A stretch of 64,000 nt of DNA from Ailanthus altissimus (taxonomy: Eukaryota; Streptophyta; Magnoliopsida; Sapindales; Simaroubaceae), in assembly GCA_946807835.1 (NCBI GenBank), contig OX327700.1:26758001-26822000 (forward strand), in the 5' to 3' direction. Positions 1-11,520 of this stretch are shown here, in pieces (positions within the stretch are counted from its first letter, which is position 1; every line of letters starts with the position of its first letter). The position numbers were made by a program, and so were the translations under genes. The notes under the pieces are model-generated. The model searched no databases. It saw nothing but the letters and a program-made list of their open reading frames with translations, and was not told the DNA's origin.

Positions 1-1600
1 ATCCAACATTTATCATTGAAGACCCTGTTAAAAAGGTTCAATGGGTAAGAACAACTTATATTGTGTGGCTTTTATAACATTATACTTACAGATATATTTT
101 AGAGAAGATATGTTTCCTTTCATTCCTATGGTAAGAAGTGTTATTATGTGACATTAAAAAAGATACTCACCTTTAATGAGTCTAATGCAAGCAATGCTTG
201 TGAGGCACAAGTAATAGATGCCTTTGAATGACTCGTTTAAGTGAGAGTTGTTTGAAGTTGCAATTGTGAAAATTGGGCTACTCTTTAAAAACTCATAAAA
301 ATCAAGATGCGAGCACATGACTATTAATATTGCTAACCCACAAAATTATGTCTTCATCATTATTGTGTGCATAATAGTTGAAATTTGGTTAAAAGAATCA
401 AATTCAATATATAGTTTACTTTGATTCCTAAAATTTATGCTATTTACACTAAATATATTTCAAGCTCGAAAGAAACCTATACTGATTGTATAATAGATTA
501 TTACTATGTGTATGATTAGTTGTATATATACCTTAATAAACGTAAAAGATTTTTAAACTTTTGTGGGGGATTGTTGAAGTTAAAAGGTTTAAAAACCTTA
601 TAGTAAATTAAATTAATTGAGAAGTTAAAAAACTTAATGCATATAATAAATTATTAGAGTTACAACTTTTAAAATTTAAATTCATGTTATTTATGAAAAT
701 TAGTTCTAATAAAGATTACAAATTTCAAAACATAAACTACACATATCAATATTGAAGTTACAAAAATTTAAAATTATAATAATACTAATTGATATTAGTA
801 TTAATACTTTAAGTCTTACTAATACTATATAATCGAATATTTCTTTATTCTAAACACATGCAGACATCTTAAGTTTACCTTTGAAAATTTTATATATATT
901 ATTTTTTACAACTTTGATATTATAAGATTTGATACTTTATTTTAGTGATTATGTTCATAAAAAAGAGTGACCGAAAATATTTAAGTTGTATATTAAAATT
1001 GAAGGGAACTACATTTACCCACATGATGAGAGATTTATTTGGCTTTATAATAGAGTTACACGCATTCTTCTCAATTGCATAGGCTAAATTTTAAAATTTT
1101 ATTTTTTTGTTTATAATGTATAGGTTTTACTACTTTATTTGTACGATTAAATTTTTTATATTACATAATTTTATGATATAACTTAAAAAAATATAATATA
1201 TACACATTACTTGCATGAGATGAGTAATTTCATACAAAAGAAATTATACTTTAATAATAAAATTATTGATTAAAATATCTATAAATTAATCCAACAAATA
1301 ATTAGATCCCTATCACATATAAATTTCACAAATAATTATTGATTAAAAACATAACGAAATTTTTTTTAATGATTTGTGAAATTTCACAAATAATTATAGA
1401 TTAAAAACATAACGAATTTTTTAAAAAAAAACAATTTATACACGGATGTGGCTTATTGCTGCCATATAGAGTTCCATTTGATGAAAGAGACTGAAAGGAT
1501 ATTGTTGTTATATGAAGCTGATGTAAAAGATATTATCGTCATTACAACCATCTTCTAGTTTTCTCACAGCTGGCACCTGATACGACATCGTTCTGCCTAT
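1..1600. other. AT-rich upstream spacer with a possible LTR start
   Basis: No gene is supported here. A purine run at 562-571 (TGTGGGGGAT) is followed at once by TGTTGAAG at 572. This is the arrangement of a polypurine tract next to the 3' LTR of a Copia element. I could not find the other end of such an LTR or readable pol upstream, so this is only a possible relic. The rest is low-complexity AT-rich DNA. It includes two near-identical stretches around 1320-1365 and 1378-1412 (ATTTCACAAATAATTA followed by GATTAAAAACATAACG). Confidence 0.35.
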
Positions 1601-1954
1601 CGTCCAAGGGGTTTTCCGTACGTCCCCCAAGGGGAGCAAACAAAGACTTTTACCTGTACGCACAATGAGCCACGTGCCCTACTCCAGATCTTGAAGATCG
1701 TTGAAGATTCTCGCTTGAACTCTCAACTCCCAGCTTTTGATTTTTGTCCATGTCAGCATCCATCAAAGGCCCAAAACTTGTCCACGTGGGTGGGCATAAT
1801 CCCACCTGGCACATTAGCCCCTCCACACCTCCATTTATTACACGTCAGCAAAATAATATCTTCCTTCTCGCTCTACAAACCTCCGCCTCCCAGGTTCTTT
1901 TTAAGTTTTAACAGTGGAGTTTATTTCTCATAGGAAGCAATATCTATAAAAAAG
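1272..1954 (+). promoter_or_regulatory. Promoter of the PRR7-type gene: evening elements, G-boxes, TATA
   Basis: Seen in the sequence: an exact evening element AAAATATCT at 1272-1280; its 7-base core AATATCT again at 1855-1861 and 1939-1945; two perfect G-boxes CACGTG at 1671-1676 and 1783-1788; an ACGTCA motif near 1842; and a TATA-like TATAAAAAAG at 1945-1954. In Arabidopsis, CCA1/LHY bind evening elements and related sites in PRR7 and PRR9 promoters, and bHLH/PIF and bZIP factors bind G-boxes. The combination therefore suits a clock gene with dawn and light input. Which motifs are used is inference, and AT-rich DNA yields AATATCT by chance fairly often. Confidence 0.5.
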
Positions 1955-3059
1955 AAAGTTAGAAAAAGGGATAATTTAAAGTTCTTAATAATCACGATTT
2001 GACAATGGTCGCTCACTCTTATTCCGTGGATGATCTCTGAAGGTTTCGGTTTTAATTTTCCTTATTTTTCTTTTTTTATCTAAATTTTCTATTTATTTGA
2101 ATAAAATGTTTCTTAATAAATCTGTTGTTCTATGTTTAATTTTCTGCTTTTTTTTTTTAACTGAGAAAAAGGTAAATAAAGGGTAAGCAGCTGAAAGTTT
2201 TGGATCTTAGTATTATATTCTCGATAAATATTCTTTTCATTTCCCCTTGTTTCTGAGTAACCAAACAATGTTCTGTTAGTATTTCTCCTGTGGAATCTTT
2301 TATTGCATATATGAAATATAGTAAATAGTTATTCTTGTTTTGTCTTTTTCATTTTTTTAATTAATTAATATATTTTTTTGAAACAGCAGATTCAGGCACT
2401 AAGTTATAACTTCAGCATATAATGATATAAAAACTGTTAGTGGTGGTAGTTTTCAATGTTTTCAGTATTTTCAAGGTCTCATAATTGTTTGTAGTTTGTT
2501 CTTTTCCTTGTCCTTTTCCTTTTAGGGATTTGCTTCCAAGGTTTATGCTTGTAGAGGTCTTTTCTCTGTTGAAGAATTTGTTGATTAAAATTGTTGGATT
2601 TTGTATCTGAATCTCTAGTACAGACATCCTTGTTTGATAATCTAGGCTGTTTGATTTGTTGGGTACTGGTCTTGTCAGTTTTGAATATATATAGATTCTG
2701 GATCATAGTTAATGGACATGGTCTCTTTCTGAATGCCTGAACGTGTTAGTAGTGGGTTTAAGTTTCCATGTTAGCAGATTTAAGATGATTCTTTCATTTA
2801 CTAGGTTTTCATGTTCATTTTTAATAGTTTTAAAGTGAACTTTGCTTTTGCTTTTCAGTGTCTGTTTAATAAACATTTACTGGTTCGGGGATTGAAATTG
2901 TGTTTGCAGAATTTGTCTTGAGAACAACGAACTTACAAATATGGTAGATTAAACAAGGGTATCTCATCTTTGCAATTTTGTGTGTTCCCATACTGGTCTT
3001 ATAGAATCTGGTTGAAGGTGGCTGGTATTTGGATAGAGAGTTTGCTGACCAAGACTACC
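1955..3059 (+). other. 5' leader of the PRR7-type gene, probably with an intron
   Basis: The region between the putative TATA box and the chosen ATG is over 1 kb of T-rich DNA containing many short frames. A pyrimidine-rich acceptor ending TTTGCAG at 2908 just precedes the coding exon, so the leader probably contains an intron. Candidate donors exist (for example GGTAAATAAAG near 2171 and GGGTAAGCAG near 2181), but I cannot choose between them. PRR genes commonly have introns in their leaders. No other gene is seen here. Confidence 0.45.
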
Positions 3060-6000
3060 ATGTGTTACGAGCAAAAGGAAGTAAGGAATGGAGTGGCTGG
3101 TGAAGGGCAAGGTTTGGGCTCATCAGAGGAAGATGAGTCGAGGGTTGAGGATGCAGCTGTAAATGCGAACAATGGATCCATTGGGACAATTCAGGTCCAT
3201 GATGGGTTCCAGATATCACAACAACAACAGCCTCAAGGTTCTGTGATATGTTGGGAGAGGTTTCTACCTATTAGGTCATTGAAGGTTCTTCTAGTAGAAA
3301 ATGATGGTTCAACCCGCCATCTTGTCAGCGCTCTTCTGCGGAATTGTAGTTATGAAGGTAAGTATTTGAGTTTAATTCTGAGGAAATAAATGTTAATAGT
3401 TCTTTGATAAGTGTTTGAGACAAGTCGTTCTATCTTGAATTTCATTTCAATAGTCAATTTGTTGTTTATTTACAAGGAAGCGGTTTTCTGGATTTTACTC
3501 AATATGGTCTAGATTTCTTTATTATTAGATGTGTTCATAGCTTCATCCTTTTCAACTTAAACAATTTCAAGCTTCAGATTTACTGATAGTTTCTAAACAA
3601 GTGGTGGATAACTGTCATGATTTTGGCTTCAACCACTGTTTTCTGTGACAATTGTGAAGGATTGATGTTCTCGCATATCTTAGGTTCTGATCATATTACT
3701 TCATGCATGAGGAATAATCAGCTACTTGTGCTGGATGTGTCCGTCCATGGATGATGATTCAACTCCAATGCTTGTTGGCATGGATGTAATATAGGATAAT
3801 ACAATCTTGTCGTTAATTCTACTTTTGGTTACAAATTTGTCATCTGATTAAACTATTGTGCATCTAGTCTGCAGTTCGGTGATTCAAAGTTGTAGGCTCC
3901 TCTCTAGTGCTACTTTATGTCAATCTGCTTTATTCATTGAAGATTTATCCTGTGGATGTCTGTGTCTAGAGGGACGAAGAAGTTGTGTCTGACATTACTT
4001 TTATTCTTTCCAATTTTATTTGTAAATACTTATATCTTTGATCTGGTCTTGCAGTTACTGCTGTTGCAAATGGCCTTCAAGCATGGAAGATTCTTGAAGA
4101 TCTAACTAGTCACATTGATATTGTTTTAACGGAGGTAGTCATGCCTGTTTTAAATGGAATTGGTCTTTTATGCAAAATTATGTCGCACAAAACGCTGAAG
4201 AACATTCCTGTGATAAGTAAGTATTATTCACTATTCATTTCCTTGTTAGTGTTCATGACAAGTAAGATTCATTCTTCTCTGAATATTGCTGGCTTGATGG
4301 AAATACCATGACATCTGACGGGCTATGTTTACAGTGATGTCATCTCAAGATTCTATGGGCATAGTATTTAAGTGTTTATCAAAAGGTGCAGTTGATTTTT
4401 TAGTCAAACCAATACGGAAGAATGAACTTAAAAACCTCTGGCAGCATGTTTGGAGGAGATGCCACAGTGTGAGTTCTTCTGCATTTCTGCTTTAGACATG
4501 TAACTACATGTTATGAACTGGTCTGGAAGTATAGTTGAGGTTAAATCCATAGTTTATTAGGAAGTAAAATTGTCCTCTTAACTTGGAACTACCGATGCAT
4601 CAGATTTTTTCTTTAAGGTTCATGTCCTGCCATACATATAGATTCAAGTTGCAAACTTATGATGCTTTTAAGGATGTTTTATTTTATGGTGGATTTATGT
4701 ATCTTACCTTTGGTCAGTATCACCTTTCAGTTGATTGGAGGACAGTGAATGTTGAGATTTCTTGTTTTCGACTAATTCCTTCATCCTTTCTCAGTCTAGT
4801 GGAAGTGGGAGTGAAAGTGGAACACAGCCTAAAAAATCAGTAAAGTCTAAAAGTAATGATGACTCTGAAAACGATAGCAGCAGCAGTGATGAGCATGACA
4901 ATGGGAGTTATGGTCTGAATATTCGAGATGGAAGCGATAATGGGAGTGGCACTCAGGTGATTTATATGGGACTTCAAACATCAAATAGATTATTTTGTGT
5001 ATGCTTTAGATAACATTTCAAATAATTATCGAAAGTGTGATTTAGTAGAGTGGGACCATGAGAATAATTAGCCATGGAGAGAGAGAGGGAGAGAGACCAT
5101 AAATCAGTGTACTATCTTGGGACTATATATGTTAAAGTAGCTGTAAAATGTGTGTATATAATTCCAACTCTCCGTTCAGTTGGTGAGAGAATCTTCTATC
5201 CTACGTCAATTTTCCTAGTTTTTTGCTGTTTTTGCAGAAATTTCTTATACTGCACATCATCAAAACAAAGACATATGGCAATGCCAACAGAATTCCATCT
5301 ATTATATGCCTATTATATCCCTCTCTTAGTTGAGGCTTCTTGTTATCAATTGATGCACATTGTATTCAGGTATAGTTTATGAGAAAAAAGAAGTGTTGAT
5401 CGAAGTGATCTAAACCATAATAATTGAAACTATACTCAAATTGCATATTTAGAAGAAAAATGTTAGGCATCTATAATAGAAATATGAATTGCCTTTGTGA
5501 CTGCATATCCTTGTATTTTGCAGAGTTCATGGACAAAAAAGGTAGCTGAAGTTGACAGCCTCCTTCCGAGGTCATCCTCATATCAATTGGCTGATGCTCC
5601 CGATAGCATTTGTGCTCAGGTGATCCATACTAAGCCTGAATCATTTAGCATTGGATGGGTACATGCTACCGAAACAAAAGATGGTCATGAACAGGATGAA
5701 CAGCCAGGTAATTATCTGTGTGCCCTTTGTAGCATATCTCTCCCTTTTGTTTTTTCTCTTATTATTACAAAGCTGTTTAGTGATGCTGTATGCATTTTAT
5801 TTCTAAGATGATGTTACAATGGGCAAAGACTTGGAAGTACGAGCATCGGAAAATGCAGACTTGAAATGTGAATGTCAACATGAGAAATTATCTGCCCAGC
5901 AAGCTAGCAAAAGGCATAGTAAAGTGCCTGAAGTGGATAGTAAGCCATTCGATAACAGGCAGCTGGAACTTGACAATGAAAATATACATGGCAAACGGAG

Positions 6001-8296
6001 AGACCAAGCTCCTAGCATACTTAATGCAAATGCCAATCGTGCTAATCCACAAGCTGAGAGCAGTGACTTTGATGCTCCGATTGGCCCTTCTCATATCTCA
6101 CGTGTTAAAGAAATGCCATCTCTTGAACTAACTCTGAAAAGGATGCGAGGATTGGAAGATGATCGGAGTGCTACAAATGAGGACTGCAATGTTCTGAGAC
6201 GTTCAGATTTTTCAGCTTTCTCAAAGTATGATTTTGAACTTAAAGGCTCTTAAGTTTTAGTGCTTTTAGCAAATTACAACAAGCCTAAAACTGTTTTTTC
6301 CTCCTCTTTATTATTGTTTGAACTCATACATGCAGATACAACACGACCTCTTCTACTAATCAGGTAAGGATCCGGCTCTGTTAGACAGTTGAATCCAAAA
6401 CTTCTTTTGATACAGATCTCCTTTGATTGGTGCAATTTCTTACCTTTTCTCATGACCATCCAACCACATTGACATGGGTGGGCACTGCTGTCAAACCATT
6501 GGCAAAGGGAGACCAATGAGTTATTGAAGTGCCCTTATGTATATGCTTCAGTGAAAAATAATGACATCCTCTCTGTCACAATGTGGTTTGCAGCTATTGC
6601 CAAACAGCTGCTGTAAACAATGATGGGAGAAAGAATGTGTAGAATAGCAAAACCTTATTTTCTTTCGGGTCTAATTTTTGTTCCCTGTTGTCCAGGCAAC
6701 CGCAGGGAATGTAGGAAGCTGTTCTCCACTAGATAATAGTTCTGTGGCTATGAAAACAGAAACAATGCAAAACTTTCCATCTAATTCAAATGGCACTCCT
6801 CTCAATCAGCAGTCTAATGGAAGCAGCAACAACAATGACATGTTTTCCAGTGCTAAATATGTCAAACCAGAAGCTTTGAATGATAAGTCAGAGTCAAATT
6901 CAGCATTCAAACCTTTTCACTCTTCTGCTTTCCAATATTTGCAGAATAGCCATAGTTGTTCATCTCAACAGGCATTACCTGAAAAGGCAGATCACGTGGG
7001 ACTTAAATCGTTTCAATCACAATTGAGAGGGTCACACCATGTACAAAATCACCATCACCACCACCACCACCACCATCACCACCACCATTATCATCAGCAG
7101 GACCACAACAAACAGCTTCATCAGTCACCACAAGACCATGATGATCTCTCTTTCAAAAATGTGACAGCTACGGCTCCACAGTGTGGATCATCAAATGTGT
7201 TTGACAGCACCAATGAAGTTAATGTTGGAAATTATAGTGTGAATGGGAATGCCTCAGGGAGTAACCATGGCAGCAATGGACAAAATGGGAGCAGCACTGC
7301 CTTAAATGCTGGAATAACCAATTTGGAAAGTGACAATGGGGCAGCTGGAAATAGTGGAGTTGGTGGTGTTACTGAAAGAATCAGTGGAAATGTAGTGGAT
7401 GAAAGCCGGGCCGCACAAAGAGAAGCTGCCTTAACCAAATTTCGCCAGAAAAGAAAAGAAAGATGTTTTGGAAAGAGGGTAACTTTCTTTCTTTAATTGT
7501 GTTTCTGTTAGGGTGCTAAGACTGGTTTACCTAGTAACTGTACCCAGTGTAACTACTGTTGATTGCCTCTATAAATCTAGGGGTTGGCACTGATATCTTA
7601 ATCTTTGTTATCAAATGGGAAAGAATCTCAAAAGGAAAAGATGAAATTGTATCAAATTTCACCCAAGATGGTGAATCAGCATCCCCTAGTCTCCTACAAG
7701 TTATTTGATTAGGATATAACCATCTGAATTAGTAGCATCTCCAATGAGGTGTTTCTTTTGCACCTTGCGGTCAGATATTGAAGATTAATTTTTGAAGGAC
7801 TATGCATCTTAGTAGATGATGCGAATTTTTGTTTAAGTTGAAAGATATCTTTCCTTCTAGAAGGTTATGTTCTGTGTTCAGTATTGTTGAAAGCAGCCAT
7901 AATTTTGATTTTCTAATAGACCCATTAGACATGCTTGCTTTTGTTATTCAAGCTGCACTTATCCTGGAAGAGAATGACATGTCTAGGTCTTCCTTTTGTC
8001 ACACTCCAAGTGTTCTCAATCATTTCCTCAAAAAGGTCCGTGACACCTTGTACTGTTTTCCAGGTCCGATATCAAAGCAGGAAAAAATTGGCAGAACAAA
8101 GGCCTCGTGTCAGGGGACAATTTGTTCGACAAATAGTGTATGATACTTTCATATTCTTGTCAATCTATCATGTTTCATACTGTCTATAATTTAGGTCCTG
8201 ATATTTTTTTGTTTCAGGTCTGATGCCAATGTGGGAAAAGATAGCGCGAGCAGTGATCATACCTGTGAAGATAATTCTAGTGACAATCTAAGATAA
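3060..8296 (+). CDS. PRR7: Pseudo-response regulator, PRR7/PRR37-like circadian clock protein
   Basis: Ten coding exons with GT-AG borders join in frame: 3060-3357, 4055-4216, 4335-4468, 4795-4956, 5524-5707, 5808-6225, 6336-6363, 6696-7478, 8064-8137 and 8218-8296 (2322 nt, 773 aa). A pseudo-receiver domain (about residues 72-195) begins [11 protein letters not shown]. The phospho-accepting Asp is replaced by Glu (E126 in LTEVVMP), while the Lys in LVKPIRK is kept; this is the hallmark of PRRs. A CCT domain (about 702-746; [26 protein letters not shown]) lies near the C-terminus. Between them are Ser/Asn/Gly-rich linkers and 13 consecutive His. PRR7-class proteins are nuclear and repress CCA1/LHY in the morning loop. 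The start at 3060 ([11 protein letters not shown]) is preferred over an in-frame ATG at 2970 because the preceding residues look like leader. Exon phases are consistent throughout and no break is seen. PRR3/PRR37 are close relatives, so orthology to PRR7 is likely rather than proven. Confidence 0.92.
6336..6363 (+). other. PRR7: 28-nt micro-exon of the PRR7-type gene
   Basis: This short exon lies between TGCAG (ending 6335) and the donor GTAAGG (6364). It carries one base of a split Lys codon plus nine codons (YNTTSSTNQ). It joins exon 6, which ends ...FSAFS with AA at 6224-6225 before donor GTATGA, to exon 8, which starts with [14 protein letters not shown]. The F-S-A-F-S-x-Y-N run is conserved in PRR7 relatives, which supports the exon. 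Reading through the exon 6 donor gives a stop within about ten codons (TAA at 6251). Confidence 0.8.
7050..7088 (+). repeat. CAC/CAT microsatellite coding 13 histidines
   Basis: Thirteen consecutive His codons (mostly CAC with scattered CAT) lie in exon 8 of the PRR7-type gene, followed by Tyr-His-Gln-Gln. The mixture of CAC and CAT makes pure slippage less likely than in a perfect trinucleotide run. Length variation between alleles is plausible. Confidence 0.9.
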
Positions 8297-8580
8297 CAAT
8301 AGCATTGCTGCAGATTTAATCAACACTCATCCCTGATACCGCATACCGCATGTGAATTTGTATACATTAGACTAGCATTAACCGTTCATGTAAGGAAGGG
8401 GTTGCCTTAGTGCGGGTTAGAGAGATTCTTAGGTGCGAGTTGAAACAGACATTTTCAGATCTTTACAAGTACTTCAGACAGTATCTTATGGCCATAAACT
8501 TTTATGAACTTGTAAAAGGAGTTCACCCTTGTATCGGGTACACTGCAATAAACCTGCCTTCTTGTTGTGTTGTTACTTTT
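8297..8580 (+). other. PRR7: 3' UTR of the PRR7-type gene with AATAAA signal
   Basis: After the TAA stop (8294-8296) comes a transcribed-looking 3' region. A canonical AATAAA at 8547-8552 is followed by a T-rich stretch (TTGTTGTGTTGTTACTTTTATTTG), consistent with cleavage and polyadenylation near 8570-8580. The exact end needs transcript data. Confidence 0.55.
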
Positions 8581-11520
8581 ATTTGATTTATAAATCAGAT
8601 CTTCTGTGTCCTATTTATTACTGAAATGTATCTGATTGCTATTCGGAATGTGCTATAGGCAACCTCTCCTATCCGCTGCTCTACAAGATCTGATAATAGC
8701 ACCGAAAGGTATATTCCTTGGCTTGATGATGCTGAAGGCAATGATGCATATTTTTGTTTTGTTCCAGGGATTTGCTTTACTTTGAAGAAATAATACTCCA
8801 GCGTTTTACAAAAGTGAAACTTAGCAAACAGATGAATTACCTGTTGTAATCATCTTTTTCCTTCTTTTTTTCCCTCTTAGCCTCGTTTGTGTGTAATGTC
8901 AGCGGTCAGCTCCAGCTCCAGCTCTTTTCTTTCACCCATAAACTAATCTTTAAGTTCCTCTACAGCCTACGCAGGAGATCCAATATGACGGGGCTGACAG
9001 ATTAAAAAAACGATTCCAGAAAGTGCTGCTTCTGATTTCAACCATGATTGATCTCCTGGGCTGTTTCTAGCTCTTGAAGGCATAATTCAGATATATGGGC
9101 CTCACCCATCATAGGGCTTTCAGCTTTCACCACTGAATCTGTAATTCTAAAGCTCAGCTGGGTGCTTCCTATAGGAAGTTTGATGTTTTTTCCTTTTCTT
9201 TTATCCTTCCCAGCTTTCAAATGTATATAATATAATGCGTAAAGGAATAAAGACAGATTTACCCTTAAAGTTTGGTTTAATAGATAATCTTATCTTAATT
9301 AAATTTAAAATATTCAACTTTACTTTAATTAATTAATTTTTTTATTAATTTAAACGTAATAAAAACATTTTAATTTATTTACACATATTTTTATCAAACC
9401 AACTTTTAAAACAACATATGAAAAAAGAAGCCGCAGCTACCAGTCATTAGTGGTTGTCGTCACTGTTCTAGTAGGTCTACCGGCCACTAATAACTAGTGA
9501 CAGTTTAACTTAAAATTAATATTATTAAATTTAAAATTTTGTGATTTATAATTTTTTTATTATTAATGAAGCATAAGAAAGATGCCAAAAGTGGAGAGAA
9601 GAATGGTGGCCACCATGCCACTATTATCTAGTTCTTGTTACCACTGTTAGATAGATCGTCAGGCGACCAATGGTCGGTTGTTTCTTTTTTAATTTTTTTT
9701 TTCTTTTTCATGTTTTATTTAATTTAATATATTTTAAAATTATTTATTAAAATTACAAATTAATTATATTATAATATGTGTCATTTTATTAATGACACAT
9801 TATTTTATTAAAATTTATTTTATTTAATTAAATTATATTAAATAAATAAATAAAATTATACTACGTATTTATTGAGTCTTTTATAAATGAGTCTAGCATA
9901 TTGCACCACTGCCTCTCTTTAAGGTTTAATACAAACTTAAAAAGTAGGTGTTAACTTAAAATTAATGTAAATCAAATTTGGACCTGATAACTGTCAATTC
10001 ATGGACCTTAAAAATAAATCTCAAGGTAAAAATGAATTAAAATTATTATTTGATTTAAAATAAAATTTAATAAGTTTGGTTCTTCTTAAACGAGGAATCG
10101 TCACAAACTGAGATAAAATTCTTTAGATTCATTTATAATTGATAAAGAACCATAATTAAAAACTATTTAATCACATATAAATAAAGATGATTTCTTTATT
10201 ATTGGGCATTGAATTCACTACTGCCAGCTGCATTCAACTTATAACATCTTGCTTGTCGTTTTAAGCACTTTCACATACAAAACATTTATTTTTTTTAGTA
10301 AAAATTAATTTAAGTATCGAAGTGTGTTTTATTTGTAAGAAGACGATGCTTTCAAAGGTAAAATCGCAAAATATTCAAAGACAAAAAAATTAATTTTTAA
10401 TGTTTCAATTTTTTAGAACTTTTAATATTTAAAGACAATAAATGAAAGAGATTCTATTACGTCATACACTTAGTTAAAAATAAATAAGTTATTGAAACAG
10501 TATATTTTATTTAAATGAACGAAAACAGTATATTAAAATAAAATTAAGTATTTTAAATATAATTGAAATAAACTATCGATTAGACCGACCTCTATTTAAG
10601 ATTATCCTTATCCCTTGTGTAAATGCATCAAATTTAGAAAGTTTAATTTACATTTCACCGTATATTTACTGATCACTTTTGACTTTCAACCACAATCTAC
10701 TCTTTGATAATTATACAACACATTTTAATGGAAACTTTTGAAAAGACCTATGCTCAGAGTTTTATGTAAACTGTTTTCGAGCATTTACTAAATTTTGCCA
10801 AATGGGAGTCAACTTAAAAAGTTTTGAAAAAGGAAGTCTATCCATCATCTATCTAACAAAACCTAAGTAAAGAAAACGATGATTCGCATCATTAAGTACA
10901 ATCAGTGTTATATATACATAATTAAAAAATAAATTTTAAATAATATATTGTTAATTAGTAATTATTATTTATTATTTATTAATATAATAATTATATAATA
11001 CTAATCAATAATTAAAGTATCAAATATCACAATCACTTAAAATACAAAATTTGTATCATATACAAAACATTTTTTAATTAAGTATTGGTTACTTTATTTC
11101 ATGATACTTTTTTTTTTAAACATTTAAATATATATTATTAATTAAATCAGTAATATTATAATATAAAGTTTTTGATATAAAAATAAAAAAATTATTAAAA
11201 TATTATATAAAAATTAAATAAATTTATTAAGGCTCGCTCAAGCTCACTACTCTCTCATAAAGAAAATTACAACCCTAAAATAAGAATTATCTTGATTAGA
11301 AATTAATGTTACTATTTTTATTAAGAATAAAAAAACTTACAAAGAATAACTACCCTCATGTAAGTGAGGACTAACCTACTTTTATGTAGAGATGGACTAT
11401 TCTATCCTTACGCAAAAAGGGACCAAACATTTCTCTTACTCAAGAACGATTTCATGATATTTAAGTATAAATAATTAATAAACAAGTAAAAATACAAAAA
11501 CAGTATAAAAAAATAGCCTA
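8581..11520. other. AT-rich intergenic spacer, no gene seen
   Basis: No coding region, RNA gene or intact element is supported. Around 9425-9690 there are two similar, less AT-rich blocks with GGTGGCCACCA-type and CACTAATAACTAGTGACAG-type short inverted motifs. They could be remains of a small DNA transposon. The remainder is poly-A/T-rich, low-complexity DNA. Confidence 0.6.

Noticed and set aside
2970..3059. Upstream in-frame ATG extending the PRR7-type protein by 30 residues
   Set aside because: The extension is hydrophobic and unlike PRR N-termini, and it follows a probable leader-intron acceptor; the ATG at 3060 fits the family better, though transcript data could reverse this.
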